54,736 bases of DNA from Planktothricoides sp. SR001 (GCF_001276715.1 NZ_LIUQ01000044.1:1-54736); one strand, 5' to 3'. Counted from the first letter of the stretch, positions 1-8,880 are shown. Numbers and translations are program-made. Notes: a model not told the origin generated them from the letters alone.

Positions 1-561
1 ACCTCTGGCGTTGGTCTCTAAGACGGCATCCCAACAAACCAAAAAAATGGGTGAAAAATCGCTACTTTAAGCGATATAGAGGAGTTGATTGGATGTTCAT
101 GTGTCAGGGAACTGGTAGAAAAGGCAAGGAAAAATCCGAAATCTTATACGACATCAGCAAAACCCCAATTGTCAGGCACATCAAAGTCAAAGGTCAGGCA
201 AGTCCAGACGACCCTACCCTCCGGGAATACTGGCATAGTCGAAGCATCAAAAACGGGAAAAACCACTGGGCAAAAGGCTCAAAATACGAGCAAATAGCCA
301 AATTCCAGGAATGGAAATGCCCGATATGTGGAGACAGCTTATTCAACGGAGAAGAAATAGAAACCCATCACATAGTACCCGTGAAAGATGGCGGCTCGGA
401 CGACACCGAGAATCTCATCCACTTGCACAAAGCGTGTCACAAACAGGTACACTCAAAACCCAAGTTAATGGCTGGAAGTAAGGCTTGAGCCGTGTGATTG
501 GAAACAGTCACGCACGGTTCTTGGGGGAGGGGAGAGAGGCGACTCCCGAACCTTACCCGAT
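1..561 (+). mobile_element. Group II intron, 3' portion (maturase end plus domains V and VI)
   Basis: Right after the maturase frame, 487-520 reads as a domain V hairpin: it opens with GAGCCGTGTG, has a GAAA-type loop near 510 and closes with CACGGTTC, the standard domain V pattern. Bases 521-561 can form the following domain VI hairpin and end in CCCGAT, a typical intron 3' end in AY. The intron/exon border is therefore placed at about 561/562, accurate to a few bases. The 5' part of the intron is outside the window. Confidence 0.85.
3..488 (+). CDS. Group II intron reverse transcriptase/maturase, C-terminal part with HNH endonuclease domain (5' truncated by window edge)
   Basis: The frame is open from the window's first bases, so this is the last ~161 residues of a longer protein, not a gene starting at the GTG at 51. 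It begins LWRWSLRRHPNKPKKWV, which matches the end of the thumb/maturase region of intron-encoded proteins, then continues into an HNH nuclease domain: a CPIC pair, the HHIVP motif, DDTENLIHLH and a final C-H-K-Q-V-H. In this family the maturase helps the RNA splice, and the HNH domain cuts the second DNA strand during retrohoming. The stop codon (486-488) overlaps the first bases of intron domain V, as is usual. Reverse-transcriptase motifs lie outside the window, so intactness of the whole protein cannot be judged. The assignment itself is secure. Confidence 0.9.
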   Translation, partial: LWRWSLRRHPNKPKKWVKNRYFKRYRGVDWMFMCQGTGRKGKEKSEILYDISKTPIVRHIKVKGQASPDDPTLREYWHSRSIKNGKNHWAKGSKYEQIAKFQEWKCPICGDSLFNGEEIETHHIVPVKDGGSDDTENLIHLHKACHKQVHSKPKLMAGSKA

Positions 562-1059
562 AACTCGTCGTTGGTTCACAGGTAGGTCGATGACTAAAGC
601 ACTCCTAGCTGCTGCTTTAAGTCGCGAATTGCCGCGCTGGTATCAGGTTGATAGGCAATTGTCAAACATCGGGCGACGAGATCAGCTAGGTTCACCGCAG
701 GGAAGTATTGGCTTTGGGAGTTTACCCGTTGCTATCCAGCAATGTCGTGATGATGGCAGCAATTAAATGTGCATCTCGTCGGTGTTTTGGCAAGGGAGAT
801 ATGAGCAACACTTTTCCAGAACGATATTTAATTCGGGGAATGGAACCGTCGGCGATCGCACAATATCTGATACTCCTACAATATCTGATACTCCTGCCCG
901 GTTGCCGGTAGCCTTACCACACTGCCCGCTGGCAATTTATTTCTGGTGGTTCAAAATCTTTCCGACGGTCAATTCGGGGACGAGAGGTCTATGATTAAAC
1001 TACAGATCGGCGATATCCAGCTATGATCTAAGAAAAATATCGCTTTACCATCGGCTTCC
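562..1059 (+). other. Region after the intron: unrecognised exon or gene remnant, no supported intact gene
   Basis: Short frames exist here, but none has a convincing start, length or family. One stretch, 889-1026, reads AGSLTTLPAGNLFLVVQNL and on to a stop in a plausible protein-like composition, but two TGA codons sit in frame just before it, so it looks like the tail of a dead gene. An 18-base tandem duplication (ACAATATCTGATACTCCT type) lies at about 860-895. Presumably this is the 3' exon of whatever gene the intron entered, but I could not identify that gene. Confidence 0.35.
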
Positions 1060-3363
1060 ATGAGTTACTGCATTAATCCCAATTGTCCCAAACCGAGCGA
1101 TCCTTTAAATGCGAATAACCGAATTTGTCGTCAATGCGGTACGGAATTACTGATTGCCGGACGCTATCGGGTGACGAAGTTGCTGGGAGAGGGCGGTTTT
1201 GCCAAAACTTATGAAGTGGACGATCGCGGTTTTGCCAAAGTTTTAAAAGTGCTGCAACTAAAAGAACCCAAGGCGATCGCCCTGTTTAAACAAGAAGCCA
1301 ATGTTTTACAAAAACTCAGACACCCAGGAATTCCCAGGGTTGAACCCCAAGGCTATTTTACCGTTAAGATGCGAGCCAGCAAAATGTCCATACATTGCTT
1401 GGTTATGCAAAAGATTTACGGTCAAAACTTAGAAGAATGGTTAGGCGATCGGGGCAACTACCCAATCACTCAAGAAGAAGCCATTGACTGGCTCAAACAA
1501 ATGACCGATATTTTGCAAGAAGTTCACCGCTGGCAATTTTTCCATCGAGATATCAAACCCACCAATATCATGCTGCAACCCAATGGTCAATTAGCATTAA
1601 TTGACTTTGGTTCAGTGCGCGAAGTCACCGGCACTTATTTAGCAAAAATGGGCGTGGGACATCGCGGAACGGTGATTGCTTCCAAAGGCTATGCGCCCCC
1701 AGAACAAGAAAATGGTCATCCCGTCCCCCAATCAGATTTTTTTGCTTTGGGACGGACTTTTGTGCATTTACTCACGGGTAAACATCCCCTGGAATTTTAT
1801 GACCCCTGCACTGATACTTTGCAATGGCGAAATTCGGCTCCGAAAATTTCTCCATTCTTGGCAGATTTTATTGACTATCTGATTTCTCGCTTGCCCGGAA
1901 ATCGGCCTCAAAACACCCATGTTATTCTCCAGCAATTAACAGAAATTGAAAAAAATATAACAGTCAAAAACAACTTTTTATTTTATTATCCTTTATTATA
2001 TCAAGGTTTGCCAAAAGCAAAACCCTGGAAAAAACCGAACCTAAAATCTAAAAAATTGGCTGTTGCCACAGTTTTATTAATTGGTATAGTGGGCTACTTA
2101 GAAGTCAATATATATAAATATATCCGGGCTAATTTAACTGAAAATAATTCGACAGAATCGCCATTGTCAACATCACCGTTGCCGCATAAAAATGATAATA
2201 AATTTGAGACAATTCAACCTCCTCAGATGCCGGAAAAAAGTCTCACAGATAACCGGGAAGTTTCTCCGGTTAAAACTGCGCCTTTGGCTAGGGCAATGCT
2301 TAATGTCACGGCGGCAATATCGCCCCAAAAACCGGGTTCTGAATCTAATAAAAAACCAGCGATTGCCAAAAGTATTGCTTCAGCAATTACCCCCAATTTA
2401 TCAGACAAAAATATTTCTTTATATAAAACCTTATCTGGACACGATCAAGATGTTCAATCGGTGGCAATTACCCCCGATGGCACAGAAATTGCCAGCGGCA
2501 GTTTTGACGGCACGATAAAAATTTGGAACCTGAAAACCGGCGAACTGATGCAAACGCTAACCGGACATTCTGATGCGGGGGAAATTGTTTCTTCCATTGC
2601 CATTAGTCCTGATGGTAAAATATTAGTCAGTAGCACTAATAGTTACGGAGGCAATATTAAAATTTGGGATTTATCCAGTGGCTTGTTATTAGCGACTTTA
2701 AACGCCCAACAAGTTGGGGTTTCTGTGGTGGCGATTAGCCCGGATAGCCAATTCTTAGCTAGTGGGGGGTATGATGGCACAATTCAACTTTGGAACTTGG
2801 CATTAGGCGAAGAAATTGGCACATTTTCGGGGCATTTGGGCCGGGTATTTTCCGTGGCGTTTAGTCCCAATGGTCAAGTCCTCGCCAGTGGGGCAGAAGA
2901 TGGTTCCGTTCATCTATGGAATTTAAACCAAATTCAAGGAAAAGTTGGCTTTAATCTTCAGCCCGATCGCCGCTTATTGGGACATATTGGTATCGTGCAT
3001 TCGGTTGTATTTAGTCCCGATAGTCAGCGGTTAGCCAGTGGCAGTGCGGATAAAACTATTAAACTTTGGCAAGTAGAAACCGGAGAAGCGATCGCCACTT
3101 TAGCTAGTCATTCTGGCAGTATGCTATCCGTTGCCATTAGTCCCAATGGGCAAATTTTAGCCGGTGGCAGCTTACTCGGTCGCATTAAATTGTGGAATCT
3201 TGATACTGGAGAAGTGATTGATACTTTATCGGCGCATTCCCGATGGGTGGAATCGGTAGTTTTTAGCCCCGATGGTCATATCCTTGCCAGTGGCAGCAGC
3301 GATCGCACCGTAAAAATTTGGGACTTAGAAAAATCTCCTCGTTCATCATTCCCCAACCGCTGA
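1060..3363 (+). CDS. Serine/threonine protein kinase with N-terminal zinc ribbon, one membrane segment and C-terminal WD40 propeller
   Basis: A 767-residue protein. Residues 1-30 hold a zinc ribbon (CINPNCPK ... CRQCG). The Hanks-type kinase domain runs from about 33 to 300, with glycine loop LGEGGFAKTY, catalytic loop HRDIKPTN near 161-168 and DFGS at about 182. A hydrophobic segment (AVATVLLIGIVGY, ~335-350) probably spans the membrane. After a linker, seven WD40 units (SVAISPDG ... IKIWNL type) fill about 453-760, enough for one closed seven-bladed propeller. Zinc ribbon-kinase-WD40 fusions are a cyanobacterial pattern; they are taken to sense through the propeller and phosphorylate unknown targets. 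The 3' end overlaps the convergent gene at 3346 by 18 bases. No partner phosphatase or substrate gene is adjacent. Confidence 0.93.
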   Translation: MSYCINPNCPKPSDPLNANNRICRQCGTELLIAGRYRVTKLLGEGGFAKTYEVDDRGFAKVLKVLQLKEPKAIALFKQEANVLQKLRHPGIPRVEPQGYFTVKMRASKMSIHCLVMQKIYGQNLEEWLGDRGNYPITQEEAIDWLKQMTDILQEVHRWQFFHRDIKPTNIMLQPNGQLALIDFGSVREVTGTYLAKMGVGHRGTVIASKGYAPPEQENGHPVPQSDFFALGRTFVHLLTGKHPLEFYDPCTDTLQWRNSAPKISPFLADFIDYLISRLPGNRPQNTHVILQQLTEIEKNITVKNNFLFYYPLLYQGLPKAKPWKKPNLKSKKLAVATVLLIGIVGYLEVNIYKYIRANLTENNSTESPLSTSPLPHKNDNKFETIQPPQMPEKSLTDNREVSPVKTAPLARAMLNVTAAISPQKPGSESNKKPAIAKSIASAITPNLSDKNISLYKTLSGHDQDVQSVAITPDGTEIASGSFDGTIKIWNLKTGELMQTLTGHSDAGEIVSSIAISPDGKILVSSTNSYGGNIKIWDLSSGLLLATLNAQQVGVSVVAISPDSQFLASGGYDGTIQLWNLALGEEIGTFSGHLGRVFSVAFSPNGQVLASGAEDGSVHLWNLNQIQGKVGFNLQPDRRLLGHIGIVHSVVFSPDSQRLASGSADKTIKLWQVETGEAIATLASHSGSMLSVAISPNGQILAGGSLLGRIKLWNLDTGEVIDTLSAHSRWVESVVFSPDGHILASGSSDRTVKIWDLEKSPRSSFPNR

Positions 3364-4011
3364 AATATCCACTAATTTTTTCTGATTCATATCCACCACA
3401 TAATGTAAACCATAATAAGGATTTGACCAGCGATCGAATGCCAAATATTTCTCATCAGTCCAAGCTAGATTCGTAAAAGGACGCCAAGACAGAGGAATTC
3501 CTTGAATCTGATAAAATTTGCCCGTAGTCATATCTTCAATAAATATCTGTTCTTGGCAGCCCTTACCGTCAGACAAAGCTTGACAAATCGTAAACGCTTG
3601 ATAAGTCTGTTCTGGATTCACCGTAATATTATCCCGTTCCTGGTTGGGTAATAAGGAAATTTCCACAATTTTTATCTCTTGTTGTATCTCTTGTTGTATC
3701 TCTTGTTGTATCTCTTGTTGTATCTCTTGTTGTATCTCTTGTTGTATCTCTTGTTGTATCTTTTGTTCTATCTTTTGTTCTATCTTTTGGGTCAGGGCTT
3801 CAAACCCTTGGCTACTCTGTACCGGAATCGCCGATAAGTCATTCGGGTTAATGCCCGGGGTCAACGTCGCCGAAGCCTCACTCCCATAGAGAACCAAGAG
3901 AAAACACCTGAACAACAACAACCCGCATAACCCCCAGGGGATAAATTCAATCCGGTGAAAAATTTGATCAAAGTCAACATGGTCTTGTCGGTGGAAAAAT
4001 TTTAAATTCAT
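3346..4011 (-). CDS. Hypothetical membrane-anchored protein with (QQEI)n repeat tract
   Basis: About 221 residues; ATG at 4011 is preferred over the GTG one codon upstream. Residues ~25-45 form a hydrophobic segment (WGLCGLLLFRCFLLVLYG), a signal anchor or signal peptide. The middle holds a tetrapeptide tract of QKIE then QQEI units, which would form a polar helix or coiled coil. The C-terminal ~80 residues (SWRPFTNLAWTDEKYLAFDR ... HYVVDMNQKKLVDI) look like one or two beta-propeller strands and resemble the conserved part of some uncharacterised cyanobacterial proteins. It is convergent with the kinase gene and overlaps it by 18 bases, so the two mRNAs are complementary at their 3' ends. Function unknown. 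Confidence 0.7.
   Translation of the reverse strand: MNLKFFHRQDHVDFDQIFHRIEFIPWGLCGLLLFRCFLLVLYGSEASATLTPGINPNDLSAIPVQSSQGFEALTQKIEQKIEQKIQQEIQQEIQQEIQQEIQQEIQQEIQQEIKIVEISLLPNQERDNITVNPEQTYQAFTICQALSDGKGCQEQIFIEDMTTGKFYQIQGIPLSWRPFTNLAWTDEKYLAFDRWSNPYYGLHYVVDMNQKKLVDISAVGE
3674..3789 (-). repeat. Coding 12-base tandem repeat (TGTTGTATCTCT units)
   Basis: About ten head-to-tail copies of a 12-base unit; the last three vary (TTTTGTTCTATC). Each unit encodes four residues, so changes in copy number would keep the frame and only lengthen or shorten the QQEI helix of the protein on the minus strand. The uniform central copies suggest recent slippage expansion. Confidence 0.9.
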
Positions 4012-4177
4012 CACAATTCACCAGCACATTCAGATCGATCGCATCCATTTTATCGATTCTGCCGCCGATCTTGATATTGAGCGATCGCTCTCGATCGGGT
4101 TCGCCTCTCAGCCACCCCGCTGACAGTGCTATCTTGACAGAACAACCGATCGCTCACCCTGAATTATCATCTGTATT

Positions 4178-4852
4178 ATGAATGGACATATCCTGCTGGT
4201 AGAAAATGAAGTAAAGCTGGCTCAGTTCATTGAACTAGAACTAAAATATGAAAACTACCAAGTCACTGTAGCCCCAAATGGCATATCAGGACTGAAAGCC
4301 GCCCAAGAATTGAACCCGGATCTGGTGATTCTGGATTCCATGTTGTCGGGACTCTCAGGATTAGAACTGTGTCGCATTTTGCGAACCAACGGCAATATGG
4401 TGCCGGTAATTTTATTAACCCCTAAAGATGATGTACCCGCTCGCGTAGCGGGTTTAGATGCGGGGGCTGATGACTATATACTCAAACCCGTCAGCACAGA
4501 AGAACTCCTAGACCGAATTCGGACTTACCTCCGACGCACTCAAGAAGATGACCCAGACAGATTAACCTTTGCGGATCTGAATCTCAACCAACGAACTCGT
4601 GAAGTGTTTCGCGGCGGCAGATTAATCGAACTGACGGCCAAAGAGTTTGACCTGTTAGAATACCTCATTTCTCATCCCCGCGAAGTCCTCAGCCGGGAGC
4701 AAATTCTCGCAAATGTCTGGGGTTATGATTTTATGGGCGATTCTAATATTATTGAGGTCTATATTCGCTATTTGCGATTGAAACTAGAGGCCAAAAATGA
4801 AAAGCGTCTGATTCAAACCGTGCGGGGAATCGGCTATGTGTTGCGAGATTAG
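4178..4852 (+). CDS. OmpR/PhoB-family response regulator with atypical receiver motifs
   Basis: A 224-residue two-domain regulator. The receiver domain (1-120) has the acidic pair as E9/E11, the predicted phosphoacceptor D53 (VILDSMLSG) and the lysine in ILKPV. The winged-helix DNA-binding domain (~130-224) is well kept: LTAKEFDLLEYL, REQILANVWGYDF, VYIRYLRLKLE and a VRGIGYVL end. Compared with the common cyanobacterial consensus (LDWMLPG, LTAKDE, VKPF), three spots around the phosphorylation site are changed to LDSMLSG, LTPKDD and LKPV. No histidine kinase gene is adjacent, so the partner is unknown. It is divergent from the 3346-4011 gene and the two share a 166-base upstream region. Confidence 0.92.
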   Translation: MNGHILLVENEVKLAQFIELELKYENYQVTVAPNGISGLKAAQELNPDLVILDSMLSGLSGLELCRILRTNGNMVPVILLTPKDDVPARVAGLDAGADDYILKPVSTEELLDRIRTYLRRTQEDDPDRLTFADLNLNQRTREVFRGGRLIELTAKEFDLLEYLISHPREVLSREQILANVWGYDFMGDSNIIEVYIRYLRLKLEAKNEKRLIQTVRGIGYVLRD

Positions 4853-5396
4853 GTAAATCGGGATATTTTCGAGATATTTTCGGAATATTTTCGGGGTATT
4901 TTCGGCGGTTTATGACAGATCCGTGCTGATTTTTTTGCCCTAAAGTCTAGTTAAGCAAATAAATTTTACTCAGTTCTGGTTTTTTCCCAACCTTCAGGCT
5001 ATCGATAGGAAAAATTATGGGAAAAAGCCGGTTTCTTTTTTTGGCTCTAATTTTTATAGCAGTTATTTAATATATGAGTTTTAAATCACTATCTATAAAT
5101 ATGCAAATATTTTCATATTCATAGTTTTTAAGAAATTTAAGCAGAAAAATAATCACCAAAATTTCTAAAAGTTAAATCTTTATAAAAATTCAGCAGTTCA
5201 GGTAATTTTTGCTGTTAGGCTACTAAATCAGGCAGAATCAAAAAATTGCTCCCCAAATCATTGCTCACCAAATCATTATCGGCCAAAGCAATCAGAGAAA
5301 TTTTGGCTCGATCCTGTAGAAAGATGAAAGGGCGATTTCACCAAAATCTGTCAGATAGTTCCAGTAGTTTTTATTAATAGATTGTTCAGGAAGTTT
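4853..5396 (+). other. AT-rich intergenic region with short GATATTTTCG repeats
   Basis: No gene seen. Bases 4860-4905 hold four near-copies of a GATATTTTCG-like decamer directly after the response regulator. The rest is AT-rich. Near 5255-5275 the sequence CCAAATCATTGCTCACCAAATCATT is a partial direct duplication. The promoter of the next gene must lie here, but no clear -10/-35 pair stands out. Confidence 0.5.
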
Positions 5397-7316
5397 ATGG
5401 CACCAATAAATTCGCTTCCTAATTTTAAGTTACCTCCAGAACTGATCGATATTCTCCAATCCTGCCCCGGTTTTACCTTTGCCTCAAACGTCGAGGAACT
5501 GATCGACTTGGCGGTTCGGGATGCGGAGTTCAATATCTTAATGCCAGGTTATCACGAAGTAGCATACGAAGTTCCCAATCGGGGCAAAGTAGTTGAAGCG
5601 GTGGTATGCAAAGTTAAAAATGGTATCTGCGCTAACTATACCGAGCCCTATATGCGACGGCGCGATCCCGATTGTATGGTGATTGGTGACGACCAACCCA
5701 CCAATAAAAAGACCTTTAATTCCCGGTATGGCTTTGATTTTGACACCCTGCGATCGCAGACTTTTGAATGGCTGAAAACCCAGGAACTGGCCTTATTTGT
5801 TTTCGTGGCTGGGGTTCAAGGCAAAGGACCGGAGATCGTAGTTGTGGCACCGGCCAATGCAGGCTTTTTTGCCTTTGGACTATCCTTGCTCCAAGGGATT
5901 CACGACCCAGCCAGCTTAGGCCCAGAATTTTCCCTGGGAGGGGTAATCTATGTGGCTCCGCCTTTCCGCCATACAGTCTTTGGCGGCAAACAAGTGGTGG
6001 TCCACAATCGTTGTCCTGGTTTACACGAAATATTTAGCTACAACCTCTATCCTGGGCCTAGTGCCAAAAAAGGGATTTACGGCATTCTGTTAACTTTGGG
6101 CGAACAAGAAAACTGGATTACCGCTCACGCTTCCACCGTCAGAGTCGTCACTCCCTACGATAATCACATCACCTTGATGCATGAAGGGGCAAGTGGCGGC
6201 GGTAAAAGCGAGATGCTGGAGCAAATTCACCGTCGGTTTGACGGTAGCCTGCTGCTGGGGAAAAATATCATCACTGGAGACGAGCGCACCTTAATCTTGC
6301 CCAGGGGCTGCGAACTGCATCCTGTCACCGATGACATGGCATTGTGCCATCCCAGTCTCCGTAGACCGGAAAATCAAGATAAACTGGCGGTGATGGATGC
6401 AGAAAATGCCTGGTTTGTTCGCCTGAACCATATCACTCGCTACGGCACAGACCCCGCCCTGGAAGAATTGACCATCCATCCCCCGCAACCCCTGCTATTC
6501 CTGAATATTGATGCGCCTCCCCATAGCACTGCCCTGATTTGGGATCATGTTGAGGACGCACCGGGTCAACCTTGCCCCAACCCCCGTGTGGTAATTCCAC
6601 GAGCAATTATCCCGCAAGTGGTGAACCGCCCTGTAAGTGTGGATATTCGCAGCTTTGGGGTACGCACTCCTCCCTGTACTAAGGAATTGCCCACTTATGG
6701 AATTATCGGCCTACTGCATTTTCTGCCACCAGCCCTAGCTTGGCTGTGGCGACTGGTTGCTCCTCGCGGCTACGCCAACCCCAGTATTGTGCAAAAAGAG
6801 GGGATGACTTCTGAGGGGGTCGGTTCTTATTGGCCTTTTGCCACGGGTCGGCGAGTGATTCAAGCGAATTTAATTCTGCAACAAATTATTTCTACTCCTA
6901 AAGTGCGTTATGTTTTATGTCCCAATCAGCATATTGGGGCTTGGGAAGTGGGCTTTATGCCTCAGTGGATCGCACGGGAATATCTCGCTCGTCGTGGTGG
7001 CGCTCGAATTAGTCGAGAGCAAGCGGTGGCTTCTCGTTGTTCCCTGTTGGGCTATACTCTGCGATCGATGATTGTGGAAGGCCAAACTATTGGTAATTGG
7101 TTTTTTCGGGTCAATTTACAGCCGGAGGTCGGAGATGAAGCTTTCGATCGCGGTGCAGAAATTCTCAAGGAATTTTTTGACCAGCAAATTAAGCAGTTTC
7201 TCGAACCGGATCTTGACCCCGTAGGTCGAGAGATTATCGATTGCTGTTTATCGAATGGCACTCTGCAAGATTATGAACGCTTGATTCCTTATCCCGTGGT
7301 GGTGAACGAAAGTTAA
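5397..7316 (+). CDS. DUF4914-like protein with PEP-carboxykinase-type P-loop
   Basis: About 639 residues. I start it at ATG 5397 (MAPINSLPNF), preceded by AGGAAG, rather than at the TTG five codons upstream. The length and sequence style fit the uncharacterised DUF4914 family (about 620 residues). Residues ~264-272 read EGASGGGKSEM, a P-loop of the kind seen in phosphoenolpyruvate carboxykinases, followed by ITGDERTLILPRGCELHP and DDMALCHPS. This suggests nucleotide and metal binding; the substrate is unknown. No membrane segment is evident. It stands alone between a regulator and a convergent ArsR-type gene, so context gives no pathway. The family name is from memory; the P-loop is seen directly. 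Confidence 0.65.
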   Translation: MAPINSLPNFKLPPELIDILQSCPGFTFASNVEELIDLAVRDAEFNILMPGYHEVAYEVPNRGKVVEAVVCKVKNGICANYTEPYMRRRDPDCMVIGDDQPTNKKTFNSRYGFDFDTLRSQTFEWLKTQELALFVFVAGVQGKGPEIVVVAPANAGFFAFGLSLLQGIHDPASLGPEFSLGGVIYVAPPFRHTVFGGKQVVVHNRCPGLHEIFSYNLYPGPSAKKGIYGILLTLGEQENWITAHASTVRVVTPYDNHITLMHEGASGGGKSEMLEQIHRRFDGSLLLGKNIITGDERTLILPRGCELHPVTDDMALCHPSLRRPENQDKLAVMDAENAWFVRLNHITRYGTDPALEELTIHPPQPLLFLNIDAPPHSTALIWDHVEDAPGQPCPNPRVVIPRAIIPQVVNRPVSVDIRSFGVRTPPCTKELPTYGIIGLLHFLPPALAWLWRLVAPRGYANPSIVQKEGMTSEGVGSYWPFATGRRVIQANLILQQIISTPKVRYVLCPNQHIGAWEVGFMPQWIAREYLARRGGARISREQAVASRCSLLGYTLRSMIVEGQTIGNWFFRVNLQPEVGDEAFDRGAEILKEFFDQQIKQFLEPDLDPVGREIIDCCLSNGTLQDYERLIPYPVVVNES

Positions 7317-7549
7317 AGATTCAGCGATCAGGAGCGGAGGAGCGGAGGAGCGGGGGAAAATAATTGATAATTGACAATTATCAATTGTCAATTATCAATT
7401 GTCAATTAGGGCGAAGCATTGGCCAATATAAATTTGGGCAGGGATGCAAATATTTTTGTGGCCAATGCTGTCGCCCCTACAAACCTCTGCCCCGAGAGCC
7501 CCTCATCCCCTCCTCCCCTCCTCATTCCCTCTGTGTTCTGCGATCGCAA
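7317..7549. repeat. Intergenic palindromic repeats between convergent genes
   Basis: Contains three repeat types in a row: GGAGCGGAGGAGCGGAGGAG (from about 7331), alternating TTGATAATTGACAATTATC palindromes (7362-7406), and an inverted repeat with arms GGGCGAAGCATTGGCCA (about 7408-7424) and TGGCCAATGCTGTCGCCCC (about 7460-7478). The last could fold as a hairpin and is MITE-like. It lies between two convergent genes and may act in transcription termination. Confidence 0.7.
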
Positions 7550-7918
7550 TTACTCTAGTTTTTCCAAAGTCTCCCGGACGTCAACTAGGTGGTTGTTAAA
7601 CACTTCCAAAGCTGCATCGAGCACTTTAAAAATCGCCAAATCCCGGATTGAGTAAAACACCTGGTTGCCTTGCTTGCGAGCGATCACCAAGTTACTGCGA
7701 CGCAACACCGTCAGTTGTTGAGAAACTGAAGATGCTTCTAACTCTAGATAGTGAGCAATATCATTGACGTTTTTTTCTCCTGTACGCAGGGTATCCAGAA
7801 TTTGAATCCGGATCGGATTAGAAAGCACCTTGAAAAAATCTGCCTTAAAGTAACTTGCTGGAAAACGCATTTCAATATTTGAGGATGTTATTTTTTTATT
7901 TTTATCGGACTGCCGCAC
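7550..7918 (-). CDS. ArsR/SmtB-family winged-helix regulator without cysteines
   Basis: 122 residues from a GTG at 7918; an alternative ATG at 7870 (MRFPASYFKADFF) would give 106 residues and may be the true start. The winged helix is clear: FFKVLSNPIRIQILDTL, VNDIAHYLELEASSVSQQLTVLRRSNLV and KQGNQVFYSIRD. The metal box usually found at the ELCVCD position reads ELEASS, and the protein has no cysteine at all, so an alpha-3 metal-thiolate sensor is unlikely. It may sense another ligand or a redox partner, or act constitutively. No transporter or metal-resistance gene is next to it. A strong hairpin lies just upstream (7930-7955). Confidence 0.88.
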   Translation of the reverse strand: MRQSDKNKKITSSNIEMRFPASYFKADFFKVLSNPIRIQILDTLRTGEKNVNDIAHYLELEASSVSQQLTVLRRSNLVIARKQGNQVFYSIRDLAIFKVLDAALEVFNNHLVDVRETLEKLE

Positions 7919-7929
7919 TCAGGTAATGC

Positions 7930-7955
7930 GGGGCTTTTTCTCGGAGAGAAGCCCC
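7930..7955. promoter_or_regulatory. Strong inverted repeat upstream of the ArsR-type gene
   Basis: GGGGCTT pairs with AAGCCCC, and the inner TCTC pairs with AGAG around a GG loop. It lies 12 bases upstream of the GTG start. It could be an operator for autoregulation, or a 5' mRNA structure. It lacks a T-tract on the minus strand, so a terminator is less likely. Confidence 0.5.
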
Positions 7956-8328
7956 GACAAAATCCTAGATAGAGAGTAGCGACCTAAGTCCTACTGTATT
8001 TTCCAAGATTTGCCATCTACAGGAGAGGGCGGCGTTGCATTTCGGTATATATGTTATAGCTGTCAAGGCAGAAATTTCCTGCCGAAATGCGCGGGTCCCT
8101 ACTCCCTGAACAAGATTAAACGAAAAAATCCCCCCGTGTGGTATTCAACTTTACTTCAAGGGCTGAATTGGCAAAAAGCTGAATTGGCAAAAGAAGATAT
8201 TTTATAGGCGATCGCTTTTAGTCGCTTTTGATCGGAGATATTTCCCTCAGCCAAAGTCACGGATCTTGTTTTCTATTTTCTATTCCCTGTTTCCTTTTAC
8301 ATCTCTAATAAAAAATGCTATATTATAG
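7956..8328. other. Intergenic region with nested inverted repeat
   Basis: GCATTTCGG (8037-8045) pairs with CCGAAATGC (8082-8090), and between them GGCAG (8067-8071) pairs with CTGCC (8079-8083). This nested palindrome looks like a small dispersed repeat. A 65-codon frame at 8010-8207 overlaps it but has no family resemblance; I do not call it a gene. Confidence 0.5.
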
Positions 8329-8880
8329 TTAACCCAAATAAGGATATTGTGGCGGCTTCATTTTCAGCAAAATACTCCAGTAGTGACTGGCATACTCAGC
8401 GGTCATTTCCAAGTCTCGTAACTTATGGATTTTGCAGATTTTCACTAAATCATAACTCACTTGTATCGCTGGGATTAAATTAATCCATCCTAAAGATTTA
8501 AAATGTTGTAAAAATAAATGTATCGCCACTTTTAACTTTTGTTTATGGCGAAAATAAAGCCACCATTTCATTTGATGTTCAGCGATACTTTCTGGTAAAC
8601 CTAAATGAGCTTCTGCTTCTAATAATTTATCCTTAACCTGATGATAAAACTGCATTTCTAAATCAAAATCACCGGCTTGATAAGCCAAATCAGCCGGATC
8701 CGCTAATTGATAAGCTTGACTAATTAAATTGCCAACAGTTTCGGCGGTTTTTGCGTCATAACCTAAACATTGATAAATTTCGGCGGCACTTTCTGCCAAT
8801 TCAGTAAATTTTTCCGCATCATGTAGCCAATAAATTTGCGCTTGTAACTTTCCTAACTTCAAAGCCAGAGAATCATTCAT
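8329..8880 (-). CDS. Hypothetical helical protein, 183 residues
   Basis: ATG start at 8880 and normal codon use. The sequence is almost wholly alpha-helical in character and rich in Leu, Ala, Tyr and Trp (AEKFTELAESAAEIYQCL, DLAYQAGDFDLEMQFYHQV, KWWLYFRHKQKLKVAIHLFL). The spacing recalls degenerate TPR or other helix-turn-helix solenoid repeats, but no catalytic motif, signal peptide or membrane segment is visible. It is monocistronic on the minus strand, in a repeat-rich setting. I do not recognise the family. Confidence 0.65.
   Translation of the reverse strand: MNDSLALKLGKLQAQIYWLHDAEKFTELAESAAEIYQCLGYDAKTAETVGNLISQAYQLADPADLAYQAGDFDLEMQFYHQVKDKLLEAEAHLGLPESIAEHQMKWWLYFRHKQKLKVAIHLFLQHFKSLGWINLIPAIQVSYDLVKICKIHKLRDLEMTAEYASHYWSILLKMKPPQYPYLG

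Noticed and set aside
485-994. Three short plus-strand frames after the intron
   Set aside because: Overlap domain V/VI of the intron or each other, with no recognisable family; treated as remnant.
5351-5533. Minus-strand 60-codon frame at the start of the DUF4914-like gene
   Set aside because: Antisense of a well-supported gene; no independent evidence.
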